31,888 bases of DNA from Bodo saltans (lineage: Eukaryota > Euglenozoa > Kinetoplastea > Eubodonida > Bodonidae), in NCBI GenBank assembly GCA_001460835.1, contig CYKH01001747.1, positions 1-31,888 on the forward strand, read 5' to 3'. Both the position numbers and the translations under genes were made by a program. Below are positions 9,300 to 17,816 of this stretch, one piece after another (within the stretch, counting starts at the first letter, position 1; the number at the start of each line of letters is the position of its first letter). Below the pieces are notes generated by a model, which did no database searches, had not been told where the DNA came from, and worked only from the letters and a program-made list of their open reading frames with translations.

Positions 9300-9640
9300 G
9301 GGGGCTTCATCTTTGTGATGGATGACGAACTCGAACGGCTTGACAATTGATGCCGTCGTCGTCGTGATTATTTTTACTCTTGGTTGTATTTTTGTTGTTG
9401 GACGCGTCTTCAGAGAATCGAACGAGACATCAATAATTATCGTGTAGATCTCCTCTCTTGACAATGACTCCCTCCCCCAAAAGGTCTTTTCGTCTGTGAG
9501 TGTGTATGATGGGACGCAGTCTTTAGCGTTTGTCCTTTCTTCGTGCGCCATCCATGTTTTTGTGAGTCGCGCAATAGCTCATGTTGTTGCGTTGTCATAC
9601 TGCAGTATTATTTGGTCTTGGTTTGTTGATGAGAAAGGGA
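9300..9640 (+). other. Longest gap between genes; 3' and 5' untranslated sequence only
   Basis: These 341 bases hold no convincing gene on either strand. There is a T-rich stretch near 9366-9400, several T/C-rich runs, and AG dinucleotides at 9604-9605 and 9636-9637 that could serve as the acceptor for the following gene. No tRNA-like or obvious structured RNA was recognised by eye. Confidence 0.4.
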
Positions 9641-12600
9641 ATGGCAGACTACGAAGATGAGTTTGAAAATGCGTCGGATGAGGAGAATAGTCGCTCAAAG
9701 CAACCTCCCCCAGTTGCAGCAACGGTAAAATTCCCAGCCACTGCAGTCGCTGTTCCTGTCCCCGTACCTGTTCCCGTGGCCGTTCCCGTGCCTGTGCCTG
9801 TCGCTTCGACAAAAGCGCCAATTCCTGCCCCGATCAATGTTGCCTCGCCTGTTGCACAAAAAACAGAAGCCGAGCGGGCAGTAGAGGCAGCGCTAGACAG
9901 TGGCATGTGGAAGAAACAATTTGACGCAGGATCCCAGAAGCATTACTACTTCCATGTACTGACAAAAGCAACAACATGGAACCTTGCTGAGGAGCTTGGC
10001 TTTGGAGAAAAGAAAGTTCCGTCGCTGGCATTGGGCTTCGGGAGTGACACAGGGTCCACTATCGTGTCCCCCCAAGAGAATCCCATTCTCTTGAAGCTCC
10101 CAGCAAAGTTCCGCTCCAACTCGATGTTTGGCGATGAGCCAGCTCGCAGTGCATCGCCTGAGGCAGATGAGGGAAGCTCCCCAGGCGTAAAGGATGACGG
10201 GGGCGGCAAGCAGTTTCAGCAACTTTCACGATTTCAAGCATTTGGGAGTGTTTCGCCTGCAGGTGGGACGGACGACGGCGCAGGTGATGAAGTGAAAGCA
10301 GATAGTCTCACGTCGTCCCCAACAGCCGTGCGCAGCGAAACACACCGTGCTGCCGCCGCTGCTCGCGAAGGCTTCCGCCAAGCGGTCAAACACCAGCCGG
10401 AAGCCACCGGCACACGTCCATCTGTTTCATTTGCGTTTGGTGCTGGTGGAAGTGAATCTGCCGTATCGGACCCTCGAGAGGACCCAGCCGATGGAAAAGG
10501 CGCTTTTGGGGAGTTCGCCGTGTTCAAGGCCTTCAACTCCGATCAATTTGCTGGGAGTGTCTCGGGCACTGGAAATGCTGAGGAAGCTGAGAAGCGCCAA
10601 TCGTCGCAGTTCCTTGCGGCTGCCAAGCAACCAACAAAAGCAGCAGACGCTCAGCCCACGAAGTCAGCGGACAAAGGCAACTCCGACGATTCAAGCAGTG
10701 CGTTTAGTACTGCATCGCAAGCAATCGCCAAGCGAGTCGTGACTCCTACAACTGTTGACCCGAAGGAACTACCTTCTGCCAAGACCGCTGGTCAAGAAGG
10801 TCCAGCTACCAACAATCATGCACAAAAGCGAGCACCACTGACGCTCCAAACTACTCTGTCACCAACATCGCCAATCCCTGCAGTATACGTTGCTCCCATG
10901 GCCACAATAAGCCCCGGTGTGACGCCTGCTGCTGTGAACCCCCAGCAGAAGCCGTCGGTGTTTTCAGTGCCACAGTTTTCTACGTACGTGGTGCCCACGA
11001 CGCGACATGAAGAACCGAACATGATGCCGCCAATTGCGATAGGCTCTCAGCCGTTAGTCCCGGACCGAGGCTTCGGGGCAGCATCTACAACAACAGCAGT
11101 CGCAAATCCGCCGGCAGTCGACTCCAAGCTCATCGAGTTGAGAGAAACGACAGAAGCAGTGGAACGTCTCGTGCGTGCATTTGCGCACCTAAGAGGCGTC
11201 GAACCGTCTCAGTCTGCGGCGGAAAGGGCAGCATCGTACGTAGCTGAGGCTGGTGCCAGAGGCCTCCACCAAACACAATTCAACAGCCGGAAGAGCGCCG
11301 CGAGGACGTTGACAACGAGCGAAGATCGAACTAATAGCAACGACCTTCTCTCCTCTCGTCGACGTGCCGAACATCAGTTTCTCATGCGAGGCACTCAAGA
11401 CCTGGGAGATCTCGGCATCCACAGGATGCATGAAGAGATGCTCGAGACTACAATCGTCGATTGTGTCTTGGACATGATGGCGAACGACTTCCAACGAAGG
11501 GTGATGCCGAAGAAACGTGCAGCAACATCAACCGCTGCGTCCTCATCTTCGCAGCCGTACCCTGCACGCCTCGAACGAGAATCCATCTCGCACGAAACGG
11601 TCACCATTGATCAGTACCGTAGGTTCACCGACCCCAATGCGGATGCATCGCTGCGAGGAGGAACATGGAAGCAATCCGCCACGACAGGCCTTACGCGGCA
11701 TGATCCGTACCAAGTGTTTGAGTCCCCCTTCACGACGTGGCGCTCCCCCCACGGTAGTAGCGGCTTGGGGGAGGGGGAGCAATCATTGGCGACCCTTGCT
11801 CACGAAGCGTTGAACAAGTACGTCCTGCGTCATCTTGTCTTAGGCACACTGCACCCACCACTTGTGCGGCTCATGTTGGTTGATTTGATGAGTGCCTGCA
11901 TGGACGCCGCTCTACGGTGCTTTGGCTCGGACGACTTATCGCCAGCATCGGTGCCTATGGTGTTGCTGAGGTTTGATGGTGCGGAAAAAGACGTTGCTCT
12001 CGCCACGCAAATTTGCCATGCGCTGCCGCTGGAGGTGATAGACACTGCCGACACTGCACGAGCATCGAGCACAGGTTCCTCGAGACGACGCGTGTTCCGT
12101 GTGGAACATTGGGTTTGTCGAATTCATATGCTAACCATTGTGAAAGTTCTGCAGTCGGCATTGCGCCAAGCGGAAGCGATAGATGCGGATGCATACCGGA
12201 CGTTCAAGGCGTCACGCGCAAATAGCAGCAAACGCAGTCCACGCAGTGCATTGCAAGACGGTGACAATGAGGTGTTCATTCCTCAAGAGCGATGTCTTTT
12301 CTCCGTGTTCACGGATCCAGATGCCCATGCTAGTGCATCGAGCGAAGTTCCCCAGACTGCGTCAAGTGCAGTGCCTGCTAGTGGTGGCAGCACGACCAAG
12401 AATTCCTCTCAGCTACGTGAGGCCATTGAGGCTCCATTGTCAGCCATCGTCGAGAGCATTGCGTCAATACTTCCAACACATCCCGTTTTTGATGTCAGAG
12501 AGTCGGAGTACGTTGGTGACATCGACCAACGCGAATGTGTCGTGGAGACCATAGGAGAACTCTTGCAAGACGTTGACATCCGCCGAGCGCTGGAAAAGAG

Positions 12601-12796
12601 AGCATCCCAAAAGCTCCTCGCTCGTGCGTTGAAGAGAAAGGAGGACAATGGCAACGGCTCTGCCACCAGACAAGGTGAACGCGACAGACGCGAAGAACAA
12701 TTGCGCATCTTGAGAGAAGCTGAAGACCGCGCCTCGAAGATGGTTGAGGAAATTCGTGCAGAAATGGCGGCGTCGAATCGGAATACAAAGAGATAG
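9641..12796 (+). CDS. WW-domain protein of unknown function
   Basis: The frame is open from an ATG at 9581, but the start at 9641 (MADYEDEFENASDEE) is preferred. The upstream 20 codons are Leu/Val/Phe-rich, contain two candidate AG acceptors, and read like a splice tract. This gives 1051 residues. A WW domain spans about 88-116, with W90, the aromatic YYF block near 105-107 and W113; WW domains bind proline-rich ligands. Before it, residues 38-55 form an almost perfect Val-Pro dipeptide repeat. Residues about 130-560 are low-complexity and Ser/Ala/Pro-rich, with scattered FGAF/FKAF-like motifs. A more ordered C-terminal part (about 720-880) contains hydrophobic helices. The last 80 residues are charged and probably coiled-coil. 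The domain order suggests a scaffold or adaptor; no partner can be named. Confidence 0.85.
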   Translation: MADYEDEFENASDEENSRSKQPPPVAATVKFPATAVAVPVPVPVPVAVPVPVPVASTKAPIPAPINVASPVAQKTEAERAVEAALDSGMWKKQFDAGSQKHYYFHVLTKATTWNLAEELGFGEKKVPSLALGFGSDTGSTIVSPQENPILLKLPAKFRSNSMFGDEPARSASPEADEGSSPGVKDDGGGKQFQQLSRFQAFGSVSPAGGTDDGAGDEVKADSLTSSPTAVRSETHRAAAAAREGFRQAVKHQPEATGTRPSVSFAFGAGGSESAVSDPREDPADGKGAFGEFAVFKAFNSDQFAGSVSGTGNAEEAEKRQSSQFLAAAKQPTKAADAQPTKSADKGNSDDSSSAFSTASQAIAKRVVTPTTVDPKELPSAKTAGQEGPATNNHAQKRAPLTLQTTLSPTSPIPAVYVAPMATISPGVTPAAVNPQQKPSVFSVPQFSTYVVPTTRHEEPNMMPPIAIGSQPLVPDRGFGAASTTTAVANPPAVDSKLIELRETTEAVERLVRAFAHLRGVEPSQSAAERAASYVAEAGARGLHQTQFNSRKSAARTLTTSEDRTNSNDLLSSRRRAEHQFLMRGTQDLGDLGIHRMHEEMLETTIVDCVLDMMANDFQRRVMPKKRAATSTAASSSSQPYPARLERESISHETVTIDQYRRFTDPNADASLRGGTWKQSATTGLTRHDPYQVFESPFTTWRSPHGSSGLGEGEQSLATLAHEALNKYVLRHLVLGTLHPPLVRLMLVDLMSACMDAALRCFGSDDLSPASVPMVLLRFDGAEKDVALATQICHALPLEVIDTADTARASSTGSSRRRVFRVEHWVCRIHMLTIVKVLQSALRQAEAIDADAYRTFKASRANSSKRSPRSALQDGDNEVFIPQERCLFSVFTDPDAHASASSEVPQTASSAVPASGGSTTKNSSQLREAIEAPLSAIVESIASILPTHPVFDVRESEYVGDIDQRECVVETIGELLQDVDIRRALEKRASQKLLARALKRKEDNGNGSATRQGERDRREEQLRILREAEDRASKMVEEIRAEMAASNRNTKR
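9752..9805 (+). repeat. Val-Pro dipeptide-coding repeat
   Basis: Eighteen codons encode alternating valine and proline with alanine at two positions (residues 38-55 of the WW-domain protein). Synonymous codons vary along the run (GTT, GTC, GTA, GTG with CCT, CCC), so the protein pattern is preserved while the DNA is not a perfect repeat. The stretch lies about 35 residues before the WW domain, a module that binds proline-rich peptides. Confidence 0.8.
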
Positions 12797-12943
12797 ATAG
12801 AGAATCGCACCTTGTCGCAAAGCCTCGCCTACTGCTGACAATGGGCTGACTCGAACGAAAAATAGACAATCTGTTTCATTGAATCAAACCTGATAACTTC
12901 ATTGTTGTGAACACAAGGAGTCAACACTATTTATTGTCTGTTT

Positions 12944-12967
12944 TGATGACTTTTTTGTTTGCAACAG
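12944..12967 (+). promoter_or_regulatory. Polypyrimidine tract and putative trans-splice acceptor for RRP9
   Basis: A T-rich tract around 12949-12960 is followed by GCAACAG ending at 12967, 15 bases before the ATG at 12983. Inferred from composition and spacing. Confidence 0.55.
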
Positions 12968-12982
12968 TAAGAAGGGGATAAA

Positions 12983-14833
12983 ATGGAGGCAAAGAGAAAA
13001 TTGGAGAAGAAGAAGCTTGTGCACAGCGCTCTCGCCAAAAAGAAGAAGGCCCAAGCGTCCAATGGAGAGTCGATTGGCACTAAAATCTTGGATGTGGTGG
13101 ATCAAAGCACCATCGTGAAGAGCCTTGGTGATCACATTAACACTCGCATGCAGGAGATTGACTACGACGACGAAATCGATGAAGTCGAGTTTGAAGAGCG
13201 CACCCGTGCATTGAAGGCTGAGGCAGCAGAGAAGCTAGGAACCGCCCAACGGGACTTACGTACCGTCGCCTCAGAACTTGTTTCAAACAAAATGACGCCC
13301 CTCTTCGTCGGGCACAACCGTAATAGCATCACGTGCTGTGCTCAAATAGACGACCTTATGTGGTACGGCGACAAGACCGGTGCTGTGTACTCATACTCCC
13401 TCGCCACCCACGAAAAGCGCTTCATGACGCCTACTCTGGGAGGAGAAGTGCTCTCCATTGCCATCTCCGACACGAGAGGATTCAAAGTCAACCCAGGCCA
13501 AATGGAGCGATCCACCGTAGATCATAGCTGCCCGTCCTATGTGGCGGCAGGGTCGGGCGATGGCAATATCCATATCTGGAAGACCTTCACGTTGGAGTAC
13601 CTTGGCGCCTTGAAGCTTCATCGTACTGGTGTGACTGGCCTCGCTTTCCGTGCTGGAAGCAGCTCATTGTACAGCTGTAGTTTAGACTCCACTGTGCGAG
13701 TTTGGGCAGTAGCAGAAATGCTTGCGGTTGACCGCTTGTTTGGTCACCTTGGCCCGGCGCTCACCATCGCGTCCCTTCGCAAGGAACGTGCGGTGACTGG
13801 AGGCATGGATCGTAGCGTACGCTATTGGAAAATTGAGGCTGGCTCTCAAGTCGAATACGCTTCCGTTGGTGCCCCCACCGAATGCGTCGCCATGCTGAAT
13901 GATGATACGCTCGTTGCTGGCTCTGCCAACGGCCTCCTTGCAGTCTACGATGTGGGGAAGCTGAACCCTCTCTGCTCCGTCCCAGCTGCTCACGGGTCGG
14001 GCGATTGCGGTGATGGTACCGGTCTGGAGAAGGAGGCGCTCTCCTCACATCATCACATCCCTAGAGAAAACGCCCTTCGTAATGGAAATGGTATCATGGC
14101 CTTGGCTGCCCCGTCTAACGGCAACATCATCGCCACTGGAAGCTACGATGGTCTCGTGCGGCTGTGGGAGTTTGTCCCGCGATCGGCCGGTGGTGCTGGT
14201 AAGGAGCCAGCTCCAGCCCAACTGATTCCAATCGGCACGATCCCCCTGAAGGGTGTCATCTCTAGCATGTCCTTTTCCTCCGATGCAAAGCGCTTGATTG
14301 TTGTTACTGCAAAGGAGCCCAGACTGGGCCGTTGGGTCACCCGATCAGACTGCCTCAACGGAATCTACGTCTTCCCTGTAGGTGGGCTGAAGAACGCCCC
14401 CGCAGCATCTACGGTTGCCGATAATGCCACGCGCTTTGCCCCTCGCAAGGACGCAGTGAAGAAAGTTCCGCTCGTAGTGCCATCTCGCAAGCCTGCTGCC
14501 AACGAGGAAGATGAAGATGAGGACGAGGGTAATGCTGGCAGCAGAAGCTTTGACGACGAAGAGCAAATTGAGGACGATGACGACGGTGTTCCTGACGAGG
14601 ACGATCTGTTCGCTGTCGGGGAGCACGGTCAGCTCATTCTCAAATCCGTAGCCAAGAAAGCGGACGTGCGAGAAACCTCGAAGAAGCCAGTCTCTGCCAA
14701 GAAAAGCGGTGCGAAGGAGGCTAAGAGTGCCCATGTGGGAAAGATGAAGGACAGGAACCGCGTGAAGTCAACCAGCTCTGCTGCCGTGGCAACTGGTGAG
14801 AAGACGAAGAAGAAGAAGCGCGCAGCGAAGTAA
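12983..14833 (+). CDS. RRP9: U3 snoRNP-associated WD40 protein RRP9 (U3-55K)
   Basis: This 616-residue protein has a lysine-rich N terminus and an acidic helical linker. A seven-bladed WD40 propeller spans about 108-465, followed by an acidic stretch and a Lys-rich tail. Blades include GSGDGNIHIWK, a SLDSTVRVWAVAEM blade followed by the LFGH motif (G254-H255), GGMDRSVRYWKI and GSYDGLVRLWEF. The closing segment IPLKGVISSMSFSSDAKRLIV, followed by KEPRLGRW (W451), resembles the characteristic end of U3-55K/Rrp9, where the LGRW motif is well conserved. Rrp9 binds the box B/C region of U3 snoRNA in the nucleolus and acts in the small-subunit processome to process 18S rRNA. The blade between about residues 330 and 370 contains a Gly/His-rich insert. 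The tail, with KKKKR at the end, is likely a nucleolar localisation signal. Confidence 0.92.
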   Translation: MEAKRKLEKKKLVHSALAKKKKAQASNGESIGTKILDVVDQSTIVKSLGDHINTRMQEIDYDDEIDEVEFEERTRALKAEAAEKLGTAQRDLRTVASELVSNKMTPLFVGHNRNSITCCAQIDDLMWYGDKTGAVYSYSLATHEKRFMTPTLGGEVLSIAISDTRGFKVNPGQMERSTVDHSCPSYVAAGSGDGNIHIWKTFTLEYLGALKLHRTGVTGLAFRAGSSSLYSCSLDSTVRVWAVAEMLAVDRLFGHLGPALTIASLRKERAVTGGMDRSVRYWKIEAGSQVEYASVGAPTECVAMLNDDTLVAGSANGLLAVYDVGKLNPLCSVPAAHGSGDCGDGTGLEKEALSSHHHIPRENALRNGNGIMALAAPSNGNIIATGSYDGLVRLWEFVPRSAGGAGKEPAPAQLIPIGTIPLKGVISSMSFSSDAKRLIVVTAKEPRLGRWVTRSDCLNGIYVFPVGGLKNAPAASTVADNATRFAPRKDAVKKVPLVVPSRKPAANEEDEDEDEGNAGSRSFDDEEQIEDDDDGVPDEDDLFAVGEHGQLILKSVAKKADVRETSKKPVSAKKSGAKEAKSAHVGKMKDRNRVKSTSSAAVATGEKTKKKKRAAK

Positions 14834-14997
14834 CAACTGAGATCAATGAGAAACAAATCATAACTTGTTTATTGAGTTCCCGCTTAATCAAACGGCCAAT
14901 TGTGTGAGAGCCGTGTTTAGTTCGTCACAAGAACAAATTCAAAAATGTAATACTTCAACATGTTGCTACACTTGATGTGAACCTCTTCACGTGTTAT

Positions 14998-15018
14998 CTC
15001 TTGTTCTTGTACAACCAG
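14998..15018 (+). promoter_or_regulatory. Putative trans-splice acceptor
   Basis: The T/C-rich stretch CTCTTGTTCTTGTACAACCAG ends with AG at 15017-15018, 13 bases before the ATG at 15032. Confidence 0.5.
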
Positions 15019-15031
15019 CTAGCCCCTCATT

Positions 15032-16468
15032 ATGCCGAACGAAACCATCACTAACTTTTCAAAACGAAGTGAGTTACTTGCCACTGTCGTTTCAAATGAG
15101 AGGGATCGAATGCAGTGGCTCGACGATGCTCTAGAGCAGCTCACCCAACTGAATCAGAACGGAAACGTCGACAACAGCAAAGCTCTCGTCCCTGCAATTC
15201 CACGGGAGATTCCCTTGTCCAACTCCTGGTTATCGACGCATCCTAACGGACTGCAAGATGACAACGCTGTCTCGCAAAGACTTAACGAGCTTCACGAAAG
15301 TCTTTTGGAAAGAAAGCGTGTCAATGATGCATTGCGTCGAGAAGTGTACGGGTGGCACCAACGTCACATTGTGCTGAGTCAATCATATCGCAACTTACAG
15401 AAGCATCGCACAGCATCAGAGCAACAGCGCCAGCAGCTTGTGGGGTCACTTGCCTCCGTTGAAAAAATGCTGCAGCTGTGGAAAACGCAACTGTCGCACC
15501 TGAGCGCCTCCCGAGAGAGCCAGTCTGGTGAGAGTTCACCCAGTGCTGCTGTACGAGCAGAGGAGCGAGAACTTGAGCGCTCGTTACGGGAAGCCGAGGA
15601 CCGCGTCAACGAAGTGCGCAGCAAGCGTGCAGCGTTGGAGAGTAAGCTGAGTACCTCGCGTGAGGAGCTTCAGGACTGTGATGCGGACATTGAGCGGCTG
15701 AAAGAGCGCTATCAGCGAGAACTTCACAGCCGCCGCAGTACTGGCGAGTCGCAAAGTCCCCCAGTGGAAGACAACGTCATTGCAGCGTCATCAGCGCTAA
15801 GAAAAGAGATTGAGACGCTGGAAACGAATTTAGAGCAAGCAAAGCGCCAGCAATCTCGGTTTCTCAACAGCTACACTGCGAAGTTTATTGCAGCGACAAT
15901 GTTCCCGCCCTCAGATAGGCTTCCCGCTCACATGGAGCGAAGAATTCAAGAACTCCGGGCACAAAGCGAAGACGTTCATAAAATTTCGGAGGCGATGGAA
16001 CTCCTAAAGTCCACAATTGTTCACTTCGACTCGGACCTCAAGAAACTACGCACCGTTCAAAGGCTTGTGGAGGGGGAGCTGGAGAACGTCTTTAAGGTCA
16101 GTCACAATGAGTTGAAAGTTGTCGTCACCATGTGCCTGCCAAAGGAGGATGTTAGGCGATTCTCCCGAGCAGGTCACACAGGCGAGGAGTGGCCTCTCAC
16201 CCAACACATGCTCGAGGAGAAGTTCCCTGCCCACAAACTGGAAACTGTCAATGAGGCGCTTCAGCACATGGTGGTGGCATGGGACGGCATGTCCCAAGAC
16301 TCCAAGGCGCGGCTGACAACGGCACAAGACGTTGTGGTCAACGCGCATTTGTTGTTTATGATTGCGTGCTACGTATCGCTGAAGCGAACGCAGAAATGGG
16401 CCCTGAAATACCAACAAGTGATGGATACCCGCCTCCCACGAGCAGCAGGAGGAGCGGGGTACTTTTGA
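15032..16468 (+). CDS. Coiled-coil protein of unknown function
   Basis: This 478-residue protein is dominated by charged heptad-like sequence at about 80-360, rich in Glu, Arg, Gln and Leu, with breaks near 165-175 and 235-250. The N-terminal 60 residues and the C-terminal 130 look globular. The C-terminal part contains a hydrophobic segment (VVVNAHLLFMIACYV) that is too interrupted to be a confident membrane span and ends in a Gly/Ala-rich tail. There are no nucleotide-binding motifs. Coiled-coil proteins of this size are common in the kinetoplastid cytoskeleton and flagellum, but nothing in the sequence specifies a role. I do not recognise the family. Confidence 0.8.
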   Translation: MPNETITNFSKRSELLATVVSNERDRMQWLDDALEQLTQLNQNGNVDNSKALVPAIPREIPLSNSWLSTHPNGLQDDNAVSQRLNELHESLLERKRVNDALRREVYGWHQRHIVLSQSYRNLQKHRTASEQQRQQLVGSLASVEKMLQLWKTQLSHLSASRESQSGESSPSAAVRAEERELERSLREAEDRVNEVRSKRAALESKLSTSREELQDCDADIERLKERYQRELHSRRSTGESQSPPVEDNVIAASSALRKEIETLETNLEQAKRQQSRFLNSYTAKFIAATMFPPSDRLPAHMERRIQELRAQSEDVHKISEAMELLKSTIVHFDSDLKKLRTVQRLVEGELENVFKVSHNELKVVVTMCLPKEDVRRFSRAGHTGEEWPLTQHMLEEKFPAHKLETVNEALQHMVVAWDGMSQDSKARLTTAQDVVVNAHLLFMIACYVSLKRTQKWALKYQQVMDTRLPRAAGGAGYF

Positions 16469-16574
16469 CCAACCGATTCAACGCGCGACGCATCTTGTAC
16501 TTGTACAGTCAACAACAAATAATCAATTAATGAAAGAATAACAACTGACTGTCTTTATGGAATGTGTGATCCCA

Positions 16575-16593
16575 TTGATTGCTCCAACAACAG
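16575..16593 (+). promoter_or_regulatory. Putative trans-splice acceptor
   Basis: A pyrimidine-containing stretch ends in CAACAG at 16593. It lies 17 bases before the preferred ATG at 16611 and downstream of the alternative ATG at 16557. Another AG at 16507-16508 would suit the alternative start. The choice is not certain. Confidence 0.3.
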
Positions 16594-16610
16594 CGAAGGT
16601 AATTTACCTG

Positions 16611-17525
16611 ATGGCAACCGAAGGTGAACAAGTCCATCGTGAAGCTAGCGATGACTCGCCAAGCCAACCAGCATTGGAGACGGCAGCTCCAGCAAAGAAA
16701 GCGCGCTTCTCTAACAATAACGCACAGTCCGCCGCGATGCAGCGGTACCTTGCTGAAGAAAAGGCGTTCAGATCGAGCCGAAGGCAGTGGTCAAAGCCCA
16801 GCAATTGTTTCAAAGCAATCAACCCGCGCGAAATTCCTGAGCACCGATCTCCTTCAGTAGATTTGGCATACAACGTGAAGAACGATACGATTGAAACCAT
16901 TAGCAAGAAAGAAGCTCGTCGAGCATCAGCTGCATTTCTTGTGAAGTCCCCAAATCGATCGCCCTCCCCCCAGCACGCTGCGAGTGAAGGCGACAAACCA
17001 CACGATGTTGTGGCAAGCCAATACCGCACTCGTGAGCCGAAGAAGCATATTATCGGTGTGGCCAACACAGTATTCCGGAGCACGACGCCAAGACTGCACG
17101 TGCCCCCTCCCCTTACCATCGCCCAAACTCAATTCAACTCGACTAGGCCTGTCAAATCTCCGTCACGAGGTGCTGTGGCGATGATCTCTAAGTCTCCACG
17201 CTTCCACAAAGACCCAGTCGTCCTGTGTGATGCTGTGTACGACGTAGATAAGAAACGTACCTCCAAGTCGCCCTCCACTTGGGCAATCAGCAAAAGCCCT
17301 CAGCGTCCTATCGTCAACGGCACGCTGAAGGTCGCTGATGCCAACGCACCGGTGCCCATGTCGTCCCCACGTTGCATTACCGACATCAATTTTGCTCTGA
17401 GGAAGCGCAGCGGCGCCGGCTCTGTGTTCCACTCTATTACGCCGCGGTTTACAACGCCTCGCGAGGCGGCTCCCCCAGTTGGCTCCTATACATCTAAGTA
17501 CATCTCCCATGGAATGGTCGCGTGA
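16611..17525 (+). CDS. Basic protein with repeated KSP and TPR tripeptide motifs, possibly microtubule-associated
   Basis: The preferred start gives 304 residues (MATEGEQVHREASDD). The alternative ATG at 16557 would add 18 residues but leave only 88 bases after the previous stop. The protein is basic and low in predicted structure. It carries recurring short motifs: VKSPNRSPSP, TTPRLHVPPP, VKSPSRG, SKSPRFHKDP, SKSPSTW, SKSPQRP, SSPRC, and ITPRFTTPRE. An evenly spread S/T-P-R-hydrophobic pattern resembles the short repeats of some axonemal and microtubule-associated proteins. The Ser-Pro and Thr-Pro pairs are also potential proline-directed kinase sites. A KKAR motif near residue 30 could be a nuclear signal. 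Function is unassigned; the microtubule idea is inference from motif style. Confidence 0.75.
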   Translation: MATEGEQVHREASDDSPSQPALETAAPAKKARFSNNNAQSAAMQRYLAEEKAFRSSRRQWSKPSNCFKAINPREIPEHRSPSVDLAYNVKNDTIETISKKEARRASAAFLVKSPNRSPSPQHAASEGDKPHDVVASQYRTREPKKHIIGVANTVFRSTTPRLHVPPPLTIAQTQFNSTRPVKSPSRGAVAMISKSPRFHKDPVVLCDAVYDVDKKRTSKSPSTWAISKSPQRPIVNGTLKVADANAPVPMSSPRCITDINFALRKRSGAGSVFHSITPRFTTPREAAPPVGSYTSKYISHGMVA

Positions 17526-17816
17526 AGGTCGCTGGAGGCCGCTCGTACGTGGGGAAGAAGTGAATCCACCAAAATGCTGCGGCCTCACACTTCTTACTCT
17601 TCTGTGACGAACTGATTTACCCATTTAGCCGTCGGAGCATCTTGACATTGAACGAATTTTGTTGAGTTCGCTCAAAAAATACTTTGTTCCCGTATGAAAC
17701 AATTGATGAAGTGAGTATTTCCCTTCTCCGCTGCATCTCTCAGACAGAAATTCACACAAACACACATACACAGACTGAACAGGCTCACATAACTCGCTGT
17801 AAAACGAACGACAATA
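17526..17816 (+). other. Untranslated gap between the KSP/TPR gene and PUS1, with acceptor
   Basis: These 291 bases contain no gene. A pyrimidine-rich run at about 17717-17742 is followed by AGs at 17742-17743 and 17746-17747, the likely trans-splice acceptors for the pseudouridine synthase. The leader between there and the ATG at 17817 is CA-rich (repeated ACACA) and contains no upstream ATG. Confidence 0.5.

Noticed and set aside
9581-9640. Twenty-codon N-terminal extension of the WW-domain protein
   Set aside because: Hydrophobic, T-rich and containing possible acceptor AGs; the downstream ATG at 9641 opens a typical acidic N terminus. Not fully excluded.
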